Assembly (NCBI RefSeq): GCF_029892285.1
Contig: NZ_JARXVM010000012.1
Location: 124,001-188,000 of the forward strand
Length of the DNA stretch: 64,000 nucleotides
From: Rhizobium sp. SG_E_25_P2
GTDB lineage: Bacteria > Pseudomonadota > Alphaproteobacteria > Rhizobiales > Rhizobiaceae
Direction of reading: 5' to 3'
Positions 53,521-63,150 of this stretch are shown in pieces. A program made the translations under genes and the position numbers. Position 1 is the stretch's first letter; each line of letters opens with the position of its first letter. Under the pieces are notes generated by a model. That model saw nothing but the letters and a program-made list of their open reading frames with translations. It ran no database searches and was not told the origin of the DNA.

Positions 53521-53725
53521 ATCGTGGTAGAGCGCCGACTTCCGCCGGCGAGGGAGCATCTAGCAAATGGATTCCGGCCGCACAAGAGCGGTGTGAAAGT
53601 TTTTTGACGATATTTTTCGACGCCGCCGCAAACTGGTGCAACTCTCGGGCTTGCGCTGGGCGACTTGCCTTTGTGGATAATTTTCCCCACATAGGCGGAA
53701 TATAGCATTCGAGGATTATTTCGCC

Positions 53726-54448
53726 ATGCAGCGCGCCGAGCTTTCCCAGTCCATGTGGCCCGTAGAGGCTGGAAACCCAGTGCGTTGGCGCATTTCCGAG
53801 GGGCTCGTGAGCTATCCCGACGCATTGGCGGAAATGGAATCGCAGGTCGCGAGAATCGCCGCCGGCGAAGCGGACGAACTGATTTGGCTGCTCGAACATC
53901 CGCCGCTCTACACCGCCGGCACCAGCGCCGACGCCAAGGATCTGCTGGCGCCGGATCGCTTTCCGGTCTTCGCGACCGGGCGTGGCGGCGAATACACCTA
54001 TCATGGCCCCGGCCAGCGGGTCGTCTATGTCATGCTGGATCTGAAACGCCGCCGGCAGGATGTGCGCGCCTTCGTCGCCGCGCTGGAAGAGGTGGTGATC
54101 GGAACCCTCGCGGACATGAATATTCGCGGCGAACGGCGCGAGGATCGCGTCGGCGTCTGGGTGCAGCGCCCAGAGCGCCCTCGCCTGCCGGACGGCTCGA
54201 TGACTGAAGACAAGATCGCCGCAATCGGCATCCGTTTGAGAAAGTGGGTCAGCTTTCACGGCGTCTCGCTGAATGTCGATCCCGAGCTCGATCATTTCGG
54301 CGGCATCGTGCCCTGCGGCATCTCTCATTACGGCGTGACCAGTCTCGTCGATCTCGGCCAATTGGTGATGATGAGCGACGTCGACACGATCCTGAAGGCC
54401 AATGTCGAGCGGGTGTTCGGCGCCGTCGAAATCGAACACCGAGGCTGA
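53726..54448 (+). CDS. lipB: Octanoyltransferase LipB
   Basis: 240 residues. It transfers octanoyl groups from acyl carrier protein to lipoyl domains of 2-oxoacid dehydrogenases and GcvH. Signature [20 protein letters not shown] is intact, as are the catalytic Lys region ([18 protein letters not shown]) and the catalytic Cys in [18 protein letters not shown] precedes the ATG by about 10 nt. It sits alone, with about 150 bases before rpe; lipA is not adjacent. Confidence 0.95.
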   Translation: MQRAELSQSMWPVEAGNPVRWRISEGLVSYPDALAEMESQVARIAAGEADELIWLLEHPPLYTAGTSADAKDLLAPDRFPVFATGRGGEYTYHGPGQRVVYVMLDLKRRRQDVRAFVAALEEVVIGTLADMNIRGERREDRVGVWVQRPERPRLPDGSMTEDKIAAIGIRLRKWVSFHGVSLNVDPELDHFGGIVPCGISHYGVTSLVDLGQLVMMSDVDTILKANVERVFGAVEIEHRG

Positions 54449-54615
54449 GGCCGCATTGCAGCGATTCAAGGGCGGTGATATGGCCTCGGCGAAGGACGGC
54501 GACGATGGTCTCCTTGCCGGCGTCGTCTCCGCTTAGGATTTTGACGCAAATCAGGCCGCAAGACCGTTTCGCACCTTTGCTTGAAATACTCTAGACTGTC
54601 ATGGGAGACGCGCAG

Positions 54616-55293
54616 ATGCACAGACCGATCCGGATCGCCCCTTCAATTCTCGCCGCCAATTTTGCGCGGCTGGGACAGGATGTGACCGATGCGGTGACGG
54701 CCGGCGCGGACTGGATCCATCTCGACATCATGGACGGCCATTTCGTCCCCAACATCTCTTTTGGGCCAGACGTCGTGAAGGCGCTCAGGCCGCTGACCGA
54801 CGCCGTGTTCGACTGCCATCTGATGATCGCGCCGGCCGATCCCTATCTCGAAGCATTCGCCAAAGCCGGCGCCGACATCATCACCGTACATGCCGAAGCC
54901 GGCCCGCATCTGCATCGCTCGCTACAGGCGATCCGGGCGCTGGGCAAGAAAGCCGGCGTGTCGATCAACCCGGCCACGCCGGAAAGCGTGCTCGACTATG
55001 TGATCGACCAGGTCGATCTCATTCTGGTGATGAGCGTCAATCCCGGCTTCGGCGGACAGAAATACATTCCCGCAGTGACCGAGAAGATCGCCCGCATCCA
55101 CAAGTTGATCGGCGACCGGCCGATCGAGCTCGAAGTCGATGGCGGCATCACCGCCGAAACCGCCGGCATTCCGGCAGCGGCGGGCGTCAATGTGCTCGTT
55201 GCGGGCTCCGCCGTCTACAAGGGCGACGACGTCGAGGCCTATCGCGCCAATATCGCCGCTATCCGCGCTGCCGCCGAAAAGGCGCGCGGATGA
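54616..55293 (+). CDS. rpe: Ribulose-phosphate 3-epimerase
   Basis: 225 residues. Interconverts ribulose 5-phosphate and xylulose 5-phosphate (pentose phosphate pathway, Calvin cycle). TIM-barrel landmarks: [30 protein letters not shown] (catalytic Asp, metal His), [18 protein letters not shown] and [16 protein letters not shown] 8 nt before this ATG is preferred over an ATG five codons upstream. Its stop overlaps the next gene (ATGA). Confidence 0.96.
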   Translation: MHRPIRIAPSILAANFARLGQDVTDAVTAGADWIHLDIMDGHFVPNISFGPDVVKALRPLTDAVFDCHLMIAPADPYLEAFAKAGADIITVHAEAGPHLHRSLQAIRALGKKAGVSINPATPESVLDYVIDQVDLILVMSVNPGFGGQKYIPAVTEKIARIHKLIGDRPIELEVDGGITAETAGIPAAAGVNVLVAGSAVYKGDDVEAYRANIAAIRAAAEKARG

Positions 55294-56030
55294 GCCGCCG
55301 TCTCCGAGCTTTCCTCCTGTCTCTCGCTTGCGGCGCGGGCCTATTTATGGGTCAGGCCGCGCAGGCGGGCGATGCGGCGGAAATGCGGGTGATCGGATTT
55401 TCCGCCGATGCCCGGATGTTCGCCTTCGAGGAATTCGGGGTGCAGGATGGCTCGGGGTTTCCCTATTCCAACATCTTTGTCGTCGATCTGGCGCTGGATA
55501 AATTCGCCCCCGGCGCGCCGGTGCGGGTCACCATCGAGCGCGAGGCGCCGATCAAGGATGCGAGGCTGAGGGCGTGGGAGAAGGCGCGCAGCCTGATTGC
55601 CCGTTACGGTGTTGATTCCGACCCTGGCGCGTTCGCCGCCTATCGGGCGGCGGCCGATCTTGGAGCATCCGGAGACGCCGTCCGGTTCAACCGCTATCCG
55701 CAAGCCCCCAATGTGGCGCGGCCCTACGCCATCGCCATCCAGAGCAAGCCGTTTCCGGCCACCAAGGACTGCCTGAACGCCAGCAACGGCTTCAACGGCT
55801 TCATGCTGAAGTTGGTCGAGGCGAATGGCGCGCCGGTCGACCGATTGCTCTATGAGGACGCCGCCGTGCCGCCCAGCCGCAAATGCCCGACAGGCTATCG
55901 CGTCGGCGCTGTCGTCACTGGCGGCGCGAATGCTGTTGCCGCTGTCGCCATGATCCAGGCCTCCAGCCAGGGATTTGAGGGCGACGACATCAGATGGATC
56001 GCCGTTCCAATCCATCTGGACGCGCCATGA
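55290..56030 (+). CDS. DUF2259 secreted protein
   Basis: 246 residues. Signal peptide (about 1-26, [20 protein letters not shown], cleaved after AQA) followed by the DUF2259 domain with the signature [20 protein letters not shown] then [13 protein letters not shown]. Two Cys ([16 protein letters not shown]) may pair. The family consists of predicted secreted proteins of unknown function found in alphaproteobacteria. It is translationally coupled to rpe upstream and to a membrane protein gene downstream, so the three are one transcript. Confidence 0.88.
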   Translation: MSRRLRAFLLSLACGAGLFMGQAAQAGDAAEMRVIGFSADARMFAFEEFGVQDGSGFPYSNIFVVDLALDKFAPGAPVRVTIEREAPIKDARLRAWEKARSLIARYGVDSDPGAFAAYRAAADLGASGDAVRFNRYPQAPNVARPYAIAIQSKPFPATKDCLNASNGFNGFMLKLVEANGAPVDRLLYEDAAVPPSRKCPTGYRVGAVVTGGANAVAAVAMIQASSQGFEGDDIRWIAVPIHLDAP

Positions 56031-56545
56031 CGATAGCGCGCGGGCGACTGAGCGCCGCGCTGGCGCGGATCGCGGACGCGGCGCCCGCGCCGCTTACCGT
56101 TCTTCTGGGCTCGACCCTTTTCGGCGCGCTGATAGCGCTGGTCGCCGCGATCGATCTCAATGACCGAAATCAATTCCTGATGCCGCAATGGCCTGCGGTT
56201 CTGGTGATGTTCTTTCTCGGCGGCGCGCTCGGTTTCGCGCCGGCGCTCTGGCTGTCGCGGCTGCTGTTCGGCGCCCGTCAGGCGATCGCGCGGAGCATGG
56301 GCGCGACTGTGATCATCGCGCTCGCCACGCATCTGGCGCTCGCCGCGCTGTTTGCGCTTGAATACAGGTTCTTTTACGCGCATTGGCATGCGCCCGCCTT
56401 CACGCTGATCTGGGGTTTCCAGTTCGCCTTCACCACGCTGAGCGCCGCCTATCAGTTCACCGTGATCTCCTTTTCCATCTATGGACTGCCCGGAGCGACG
56501 ATTTTCCTGGGTTTCGGCCTGTGGTTTGGCCGCTCATCGCATTGA
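56027..56545 (+). CDS. Four-helix membrane protein of unknown function
   Basis: 172 residues with four clear hydrophobic segments (about 22-42, 55-77, 90-112 and 126-160), short loops and no recognisable motif. The start is the ATG overlapping the upstream stop (ATGA); an in-frame ATG 11 codons earlier lies inside the DUF2259 gene. No family recognised. Its position between a secreted protein gene and purB suggests an envelope role, but that is a guess. Confidence 0.75.
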   Translation: MTIARGRLSAALARIADAAPAPLTVLLGSTLFGALIALVAAIDLNDRNQFLMPQWPAVLVMFFLGGALGFAPALWLSRLLFGARQAIARSMGATVIIALATHLALAALFALEYRFFYAHWHAPAFTLIWGFQFAFTTLSAAYQFTVISFSIYGLPGATIFLGFGLWFGRSSH

Positions 56546-56605
56546 TGCGGGCGGCCGCATTTGTTAGACGGGCCGCAACCCCAAGCGCCGCAAGGAAAAC
56601 CGCCG

Positions 56606-57913
<1,308 letters not shown>

Positions 57914-57936
57914 TTTCCGTACTGGCAATGACACAA

Positions 57937-57971
57937 GCGGCGCGAATCCACACGGTTCGCGCCGCTTTTTT
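57937..57971 (+). terminator. Rho-independent terminator after purB
   Basis: Perfect 10-bp stem GCGGCGCGAA / TTCGCGCCGC, 9-nt loop and TTTTTT. Confidence 0.92.
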
Positions 57972-58137
57972 CGGCTTTTGCTGATTTTTGCCCATATGGA
58001 CCGGATTTCATAGCTTTGACCTGCTTGGATTTCGCCCGCGCGATAGAATAAATTCCCGCTGCGATCCGTCTCGATAGGGCGAAAGCGCGATCCCGGCGCG
58101 CGAAAATTGGACCCCGGGAGACAATCAAGAGGTCATC

Positions 58138-59940
58138 ATGCCACGCATTTTTCGCAGCGTCCTTCCGGCGACGCTGATTTCCCTGGGACTCGCCATGAGC
58201 CCCATGACATCTGTCGCCGCTTACGCCGCGACCTCTGCGGCCTATCAGTCCAAAAAGCTGAGCGCCGGCCAATTGCTGGATAAACAGGCCCAGGCGATCC
58301 TGGTGACCATCAGGGCGATCAAGGCGCTTCCGAAAAACAAGCGCGGCCAGTCTGCGCCGCTGCTGAAAGCGCTGGCCGAGGCCGCCAAGCAATTGAAAGC
58401 GGTCGACAAGGCGGCGCGCGGCAAAAGAACTGCTGATCTGGCGAAAAGTCTGCCAAAATACGCTTCCGCCGTTGCTCAGGTTGAACTGAGCTACAGCCTC
58501 GCCAAGATCAAGGACAAGCAAGTCAAGATCGGCGTCCAAACACTTGGCAAGGCCTGGGAAGACTATCTGAAGCGGGTTAAGGGCGGCACGGCCGCAAATG
58601 CCAAGGACGCCGCCGTCAAGAATGGCCGCCGCCTTGCCGCAATCCAGAAGCGTATTGCCGAAATGTCTGCGCAAAAGGCGCTCAACGCTCGCCAAAAGCA
58701 AGAAATCGCTCGCCTGCAGCGCCTGCTCGACCGCGCCTGGCAGGCCAACAGGCTTCCAAGCCAGCAATGGCAAACAGTCTATCTGATCGCCGCCTTCGAC
58801 GGATACTACTCTGGCTATTACTATTGGTACGCAGCCTATGAGCCGCAATATTATGCGGTCTATCGCGACCAGTGGGAATACATTTCCACAACCACAACAT
58901 ATTTCTACGAGGAAACGAGCACCTACTACGAATCCTACTCCTGGGAAATCTATGAGGAGACGGTCCAGGTGTCGGAAAGCTATGACTTTTCCTATTCCGC
59001 TGAGGAATATCAGAGCTTCTATTCAGAATATCAGAGCGTCGAGGAAAGCTTCGAGCAGACTATCGAAGAGGAATATTCGTCCACCGAGGAAGTCCAGGAA
59101 ATCGAAGCCGCAGAAAGCTACGATTCCGAGGAAGTCGTGGAGGATGTCGCTGATATTGCCGACCCCCAGGTCGACGAAGCTTCAACGCTGGAAGAAGAGC
59201 CGGCTACCGCCGCAGACGACGAACAGGCTTTGCCCGTTGAGGACGCCGCAGACGAAGCCATGATGGATAACGCTGCAGACGAACAACCAGCTGATGCAGA
59301 TGATGCGCCGCAGGACGCCTCGGACGACGCAACGGTTGCCCCAGAAGACAATGGCGGTGAAATGAACGCGGACGATCAGTCTGGCGATCAAGCGCCCGAG
59401 GCCAACGACCAGCCCAACACTCCAGACGAACAAGTCGCTCCGGTGGATGAAGCGCCTGAGGAAGCGGCGCCCGCCGAGGATAATTCCGACCAAGCCGCGC
59501 CGATGGACGAAGCGCCCGAGGAAGCGGCGCCCGCAGAGGACAATTCCGAGCAGGCAGCGCCGATGGACGAAGCGCCTGAGGAAGCGGCTCCTGCCGAGGA
59601 CAATTCCGAACAGGCCGCACCGATGGACGAAGCGCCCGAGGAAGCGGCTCCTGCCGAGGATAATTCCGACCAAGCCGCGCCGATGGACGAAGCGCCTGAG
59701 GAAGCGGCGCCCGCAGAGGACAATTCCGAGCAGGCCGCTCCAATGGAAGAGGCGCCGGAGGAAGCGGCGCCCGCAGAGGAAAACTACGAGGAGGCGGCCC
59801 CGGCGGAGGAAGCAGCGCCCGCTGAGGAAGACCAGAGCCAGATGGACGCTCCGGCGGATGACGGCGGCGAATCCATGGCCGATGATTCGGGTGGCCAGGA
59901 AGAAGCCGCGCCCGAAGACGGCGGCGACGTCGAACAATAA
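58138..59940 (+). CDS. Secreted Tyr-rich, acidic tandem-repeat protein
   Basis: 600 residues in four parts. A signal peptide-like N-terminus (1-31, ending VAAYAA). A basic, helical Lys/Ala/Gln-rich part (about 35-210). A strikingly aromatic region (about 215-310) with YYSGYYYWYAAYEPQYYAVY and many further Tyr, Ser and Glu. An acidic tail (about 310-600) dominated by Glu, Asp, Ala and Pro, holding five near-perfect copies and one decayed copy of a 20-residue unit (DEAPEEAAPAEDNSEQAAPM). No Cys. The N-terminus is basic and the C-terminus very acidic. A ribosome site is GGGAG about 20 nt upstream, with a weaker AGAGG nearer. Flanked by a terminator upstream. No family recognised. It looks like an envelope or matrix protein; function unknown. 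Confidence 0.82.
   Translation: MPRIFRSVLPATLISLGLAMSPMTSVAAYAATSAAYQSKKLSAGQLLDKQAQAILVTIRAIKALPKNKRGQSAPLLKALAEAAKQLKAVDKAARGKRTADLAKSLPKYASAVAQVELSYSLAKIKDKQVKIGVQTLGKAWEDYLKRVKGGTAANAKDAAVKNGRRLAAIQKRIAEMSAQKALNARQKQEIARLQRLLDRAWQANRLPSQQWQTVYLIAAFDGYYSGYYYWYAAYEPQYYAVYRDQWEYISTTTTYFYEETSTYYESYSWEIYEETVQVSESYDFSYSAEEYQSFYSEYQSVEESFEQTIEEEYSSTEEVQEIEAAESYDSEEVVEDVADIADPQVDEASTLEEEPATAADDEQALPVEDAADEAMMDNAADEQPADADDAPQDASDDATVAPEDNGGEMNADDQSGDQAPEANDQPNTPDEQVAPVDEAPEEAAPAEDNSDQAAPMDEAPEEAAPAEDNSEQAAPMDEAPEEAAPAEDNSEQAAPMDEAPEEAAPAEDNSDQAAPMDEAPEEAAPAEDNSEQAAPMEEAPEEAAPAEENYEEAAPAEEAAPAEEDQSQMDAPADDGGESMADDSGGQEEAAPEDGGDVEQ
59446..59805 (+). repeat. 60-bp tandem repeat, six copies
   Basis: Six in-frame units of 60 bp encode the 20-residue acidic repeat. 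Copies 1-5 differ at only a few, mostly synonymous, positions; copy 6 has diverged. Over its middle and end (from GAGGATAATTCCGACCAAGC on) copy 4 is nearly identical to copy 1, and copy 5 begins like copy 2. This points to duplication of a larger block of about 180 bp. Confidence 0.92.
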
Positions 59941-60034
59941 GCGGAGCGCGCGAAGAAACGACGCGCGCAAAACCGACGAAGTGACCTATCGCGCGGCGCT
60001 TGACACAGGCGCCGCGCGACCGCATTTGAGAGGC

Positions 60035-60595
60035 ATGAAAGCTTCAGAAACAGACATTCTCCTCATTCCCGGCCATGGCGCTCCGCATCAGGACCACTGG
60101 CAGAACCGCTGGTCGGGCAAGCTCGCCACCGCGCGACGCGTCGAGCAATCCTCCTTCATGGAGCCGGATCGCGACGCCTGGGTCGACGCTATACGCAAGG
60201 CGATCGCTGACGCCGAGCGGCCGGTCGTGCTCGTCGCGCATAGCCTGGGAATTGGGGCGGCTCTCCACGCCCTTGACGGAAACGCTGACAAAATCGTTGG
60301 CGGTTTTTTCGTGTCGCCGCCGGACTTGACCCTAAAAGGCCCACACAAGAAGATCTTCGAGACTTTCGGACCCTATCCGAATGCGCCGCTGCCCTTCCCG
60401 TCAATCACCGTGGCGAGCCAGAACGATATCCACGGCTCCTATGAACACGCGGGCGATGTGTCCAATGCATGGGGTTCGTTTCTGGTCGATGCGGGCAATT
60501 CCGGTCATATCGATATCGATTCGGGGCATGGCCCCTGGCCGGAGGGCACGATGGTGTTCGCGCAGTTTCTGTCTCGACTAAAACCCAGAAACTGA
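60035..60595 (+). CDS. RBBP9/YdeN-family alpha/beta hydrolase
   Basis: 186 residues. Small serine hydrolase of the RBBP9/YdeN family. LLIPGHGAPHQDHWQNRW is the N-terminal family motif, the nucleophile elbow is VAHSLGIGAALHAL (Ser), and SGHIDIDSGHGPWPEG near the end carries the catalytic His with its Gly-His context. The family often reads GHSLG; here it is AHSLG. GAGAGG lies before the ATG. An open frame continues far upstream, but only as the out-of-frame shadow of the repeat gene. Substrate unknown. 94 bases after the repeat protein gene. Confidence 0.9.
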   Translation: MKASETDILLIPGHGAPHQDHWQNRWSGKLATARRVEQSSFMEPDRDAWVDAIRKAIADAERPVVLVAHSLGIGAALHALDGNADKIVGGFFVSPPDLTLKGPHKKIFETFGPYPNAPLPFPSITVASQNDIHGSYEHAGDVSNAWGSFLVDAGNSGHIDIDSGHGPWPEGTMVFAQFLSRLKPRN

Positions 60596-60612
60596 CCGGT
60601 TGATATAACAAA

Positions 60613-60636
60613 AAAGCCGCCCCGAAGAGCGGCTTT
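60613..60636. terminator. Bidirectional terminator
   Basis: Stem AAAGCCGC / GCGGCTTT with an 8-nt loop between the convergent hydrolase and DUF1476 genes; the minus strand continues into TTTTTTGTT. Confidence 0.8.
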
Positions 60637-60657
60637 GAACACTGGGAGCGGCTGATA

Positions 60658-60972
60658 TCAGCCCTTCTCGATCTGGTCGGCGGCGACAGCGAGAAGTTCC
60701 GCCATTTTGGCGCGAATGTCTTCGGCGGACTTGGAAACGCCGCCTGCGGTCAGGTCGCCCAAAACCTTGCGCACGACATCCTCGTCGCCTGCTTCTTCGA
60801 AATCGGCGGCGACGACTTCCTTGGCATAGACGTCGGCGTCGGCCTTGCCGAGCAGTTCGGCGGCCCAGAGGCCAAGCAACTTGTTGCGCCGCGCGATGAT
60901 CTTGAATTTCTTCTCTTCATCATGGGCGTATTTGTTTTCGAAGGCCTTTTCGCGATCGTTGATAGCCGACAT
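60658..60972 (-). CDS. DUF1476 protein, F1-ATPase zeta-subunit type
   Basis: 104 residues, helical. It matches DUF1476, the family of the zeta inhibitor subunit of alphaproteobacterial F1-ATPase. Landmarks: MSAINDREKAFENKYAHDEE, KFKIIARRNKLLGLWAAELL and DADVYAKEVVAADFEEAGDE. In Paracoccus the N-terminus of zeta blocks ATP hydrolysis by F1. Here the N-terminal inhibitory segment looks intact. A second, diverged copy lies 173 bases upstream on the same strand. Confidence 0.92.
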   Translation of the reverse strand: MSAINDREKAFENKYAHDEEKKFKIIARRNKLLGLWAAELLGKADADVYAKEVVAADFEEAGDEDVVRKVLGDLTAGGVSKSAEDIRAKMAELLAVAADQIEKG

Positions 60973-61145
60973 TGGGGTCTCCCGAATTGTTGCAATGTTC
61001 GCGTCGCTTATAGTCGTTCAATTCGGAAATCGAAAGTGCGATTTCGTCTCACATGCCGGCGCGTGCTCCGCGACGCGACACAGCAAAACCGCCCCGACGG
61101 AAGAACCCGGCGGAGCGGCTGTAGAGTGGCGTGCAGTCGGAAGGA

Positions 61146-61454
61146 TCAGGCGGCGATAGCCTGCTGCTCGGCAAAGAGAAGCTCGACCATCTTGACGCGA
61201 ACTTCGAAATGGGCGCAGGGAATTCCAGCGCGGTTGAGATCGAGGCGCACTTTGGCGGCCATGACATCGTCATCGGGCGTGCCAAGGTAGAGGTCGGCGA
61301 GCTGCGAGGCGTAGGCGGCGCTGTCGACGCCGATCTGTTCGGCGGTCCAATCGGCGAGGCGGCGCGTGCGGCGCATGATGGCGTGGAAACGCACATCCTC
61401 GTCATGAGCGAACTTGTTTTCGAGCGTGGTTTCGATCTTCTTGATATTCTTCAT
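61146..61454 (-). CDS. DUF1476 paralogue, diverged
   Basis: 102 residues, alignable to the neighbouring DUF1476 protein over its whole length: LENKFAHDEDVRFHAIMRRT against FENKYAHDEEKKFKIIARRN, then RLADWTAEQIG, Y-A and a C-terminal KMVEL helix. The extreme N-terminus (MKNIKKIETT) differs from SAINDREKAF and is more basic, so inhibition of F1 may be altered. One Cys (AGIPCAHFE) is unique to it. It has its own gap of 237 bases upstream and is divergent from purC. Function inferred from the family only. Confidence 0.88.
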   Translation of the reverse strand: MKNIKKIETTLENKFAHDEDVRFHAIMRRTRRLADWTAEQIGVDSAAYASQLADLYLGTPDDDVMAAKVRLDLNRAGIPCAHFEVRVKMVELLFAEQQAIAA

Positions 61455-61691
61455 GTTCTCGTCCCCGTTTGCCTGTGATCTTGACGATCATCGTTTCGAC
61501 AAGGTCAGTTCTACAACCTGCGACTGAAAACTTCGCAAAATGGTTCGTTACAATTCTCTCTAACCTCTGTTATCTGGACATCAGCCGATGCGTGATTGTG
61601 AATTCCGATCTTTTCGGCTAATGAGCGTTTAACGCATCGACGGGGCGGCGCAGTCCGCGTGAGTCTCCGCCAAACGAAAAGAGAAGACTAA

Positions 61692-62465
61692 ATGAACAAC
61701 CGTCGCCGCCGGATTTACGAAGGCAAGGGCAAAATCCTTTACGAAGGTCCGGAGCCGGGCACGCTCGTGCAATTCTTCAAGGACGACGCGACCGCGTTCA
61801 ACAAGAAAAAGCATGAGATCATCGACGGCAAGGGTGTGATCAACAATCGCATCTCTGAGTTCATCTTCACCCATCTGAACCGGATCGGCATTCCCACCCA
61901 TTTCATCCGCCGTCTCAACATGCGCGAACAACTGATCCGCGAAGTCGAGATGATTCCGCTTGAAGTGGTGGTGCGCAATGTCGCCGCCGGCGAACTCGCC
62001 TCTCGCCTGGGCATCGAGGAAGGCCTGGTTCTGCCGCGCTCGATCATCGAGTTCTACTACAAGTCGGACGCGCTCGACGACCCGATGGTGTCGGAAGAGC
62101 ATATCACCGCCTTCGGCTGGGCGAGCCCCCAGGAACTCGACGACGTGATGGCGCTAGCCATCCGTATCAACGACTTCCTGACCGGCCTCTTCCTCGGCGT
62201 CGGCATCCAGCTCGTTGACTTCAAGATCGAATGCGGCCGCCTCTATGAAGGCGACATGATGCGCATCATTCTCGCCGACGAGATCTCGCCGGATTCCTGC
62301 CGCCTCTGGGACATCGAAACCCGCGAGCGTCTCGACAAGGATCGTTTCCGCAAGGATCTCGGCGGGCTGCTCGACGCCTATCAGGAAGTCGCGCGCCGTC
62401 TGGGCATCATCAATGAGAACGAGCCGATCCGCAGCGCGGGCCCGGTGCTCGTCAAGTCGGACTGA
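61692..62465 (+). CDS. purC: Phosphoribosylaminoimidazole-succinocarboxamide synthase
   Basis: 257 residues. Makes SAICAR from CAIR, aspartate and ATP in purine synthesis. Landmarks: [20 protein letters not shown] (ATP site), [37 protein letters not shown] and [16 protein letters not shown], then [15 protein letters not shown] (substrate/metal signature). Length is usual for alphaproteobacteria. Leads the purC-purS group; 41 bases to purS. Confidence 0.97.
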   Translation: MNNRRRRIYEGKGKILYEGPEPGTLVQFFKDDATAFNKKKHEIIDGKGVINNRISEFIFTHLNRIGIPTHFIRRLNMREQLIREVEMIPLEVVVRNVAAGELASRLGIEEGLVLPRSIIEFYYKSDALDDPMVSEEHITAFGWASPQELDDVMALAIRINDFLTGLFLGVGIQLVDFKIECGRLYEGDMMRIILADEISPDSCRLWDIETRERLDKDRFRKDLGGLLDAYQEVARRLGIINENEPIRSAGPVLVKSD

Positions 62466-62506
62466 AGGGTCCGCACCAAGCTTCTATCGGACATGCAGAG
62501 GGATAT

Positions 62507-62749
62507 ATGATCAAGGCGCGTGTAGTTGTTACGCTGAAGAATGGGGTTCTCGACCCGCAGGGCAAAGCCATCGAGGGCGCGCTGTCGGCGCTCGATTTCT
62601 CGGATGTCGGCAGCGTCCGCCAGGGCAAGGTGTTCGACATCGAGATCGCCCATGACGACAAGGCCAAGGCGGAAGCCGATCTCAAGGCGATGTGCGAAAA
62701 GCTGCTCGCCAACACCGTGATCGAAAACTACAGCGTCAGCCTGGGCTGA
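62507..62749 (+). CDS. purS: FGAM synthase subunit PurS
   Basis: 80 residues (MIKARVVVTLKNGVLDPQGK at the start, then AIEGALSALDFSDVGSVRQG). PurS dimers hold PurL and the glutaminase PurQ together in three-part FGAM synthase. GAGGG precedes the ATG. Normally purQ follows almost directly; here a terminator and two further reading frames come first. Confidence 0.96.
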   Translation: MIKARVVVTLKNGVLDPQGKAIEGALSALDFSDVGSVRQGKVFDIEIAHDDKAKAEADLKAMCEKLLANTVIENYSVSLG

Positions 62750-62774
62750 TCTGAAGTTCGTCGTTGAACTTGAG

Positions 62775-62810
62775 GCCGCTGCGGGATTTCTCGCGGCGGT
62801 ATTTTTATTT
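62775..62810 (+). terminator. Rho-independent terminator after purS
   Basis: An 11-bp stem GCCGCTGCGGG / CTCGCGGCGGT (three G-U pairs) with loop ATTT and tail ATTTTTATTT. It sits between two subunits of the same enzyme. Confidence 0.75.
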
Positions 62811-62837
62811 TGGCCATTCTCACGCCTAGAATATACT
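62810..62837 (+). promoter_or_regulatory. Candidate sigma70-type promoter
   Basis: TTGGCC and TATACT are separated by 16 nt, directly after the purS terminator, and point to the following small gene and purQ. The match to TTGACA/TATAAT is 4/6 and 5/6. Confidence 0.45.
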
Positions 62838-62886
62838 ATGAAGACGATATACAATTCCAAAGCTCGTTATAGTTGAGGGACTGGCA

Positions 62887-63141
62887 ATGGCTGATGTGAC
62901 GCAGGAATTGATGTTCGAAATCCTGAAAAACCTTCAGCAGCGCTTCGACAAAGTCGATCATGCGGTTTCCGAGTTGCGGCAGGACATGCTGTCCATTCGT
63001 GGCCATCTTCACAATGTACAGGGTGATCTGAACGGAATTAGAAACGTCTGCGCCCGTATTGATGATCGGACCGATCGGATCGAAAAACGGCTCGACCTGC
63101 GCGAATTCGCAGAAACGGCGCAAAAGCCGCTTACGCCATGA
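62887..63141 (+). CDS. Small coiled-coil protein of unknown function
   Basis: 84 residues, almost entirely helical with heptad-like spacing (LMFEILKNLQQRFDKVDHAV then LRQDMLSIRGHLHNVQGDLN), so likely a coiled-coil dimer or a partner of another protein. Such short proteins occur in alphaproteobacteria, but I know no function. GAGGGA lies about 7 nt before the ATG. It lies between purS and a broken kptA-like gene and ends 9 bases before that frame begins. Confidence 0.75.
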   Translation: MADVTQELMFEILKNLQQRFDKVDHAVSELRQDMLSIRGHLHNVQGDLNGIRNVCARIDDRTDRIEKRLDLREFAETAQKPLTP

Positions 63142-63150
63142 AACTGAGTG

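Noticed and set aside
53205-53705. Open frame spanning the tRNA-Leu(GAG) region
   Set aside because: It reads across the tRNA and its terminator; no protein motif.
59446-59805. 60-bp repeats as a CRISPR array
   Set aside because: Units are contiguous, in-frame and coding; there are no unique spacers and no cas genes.
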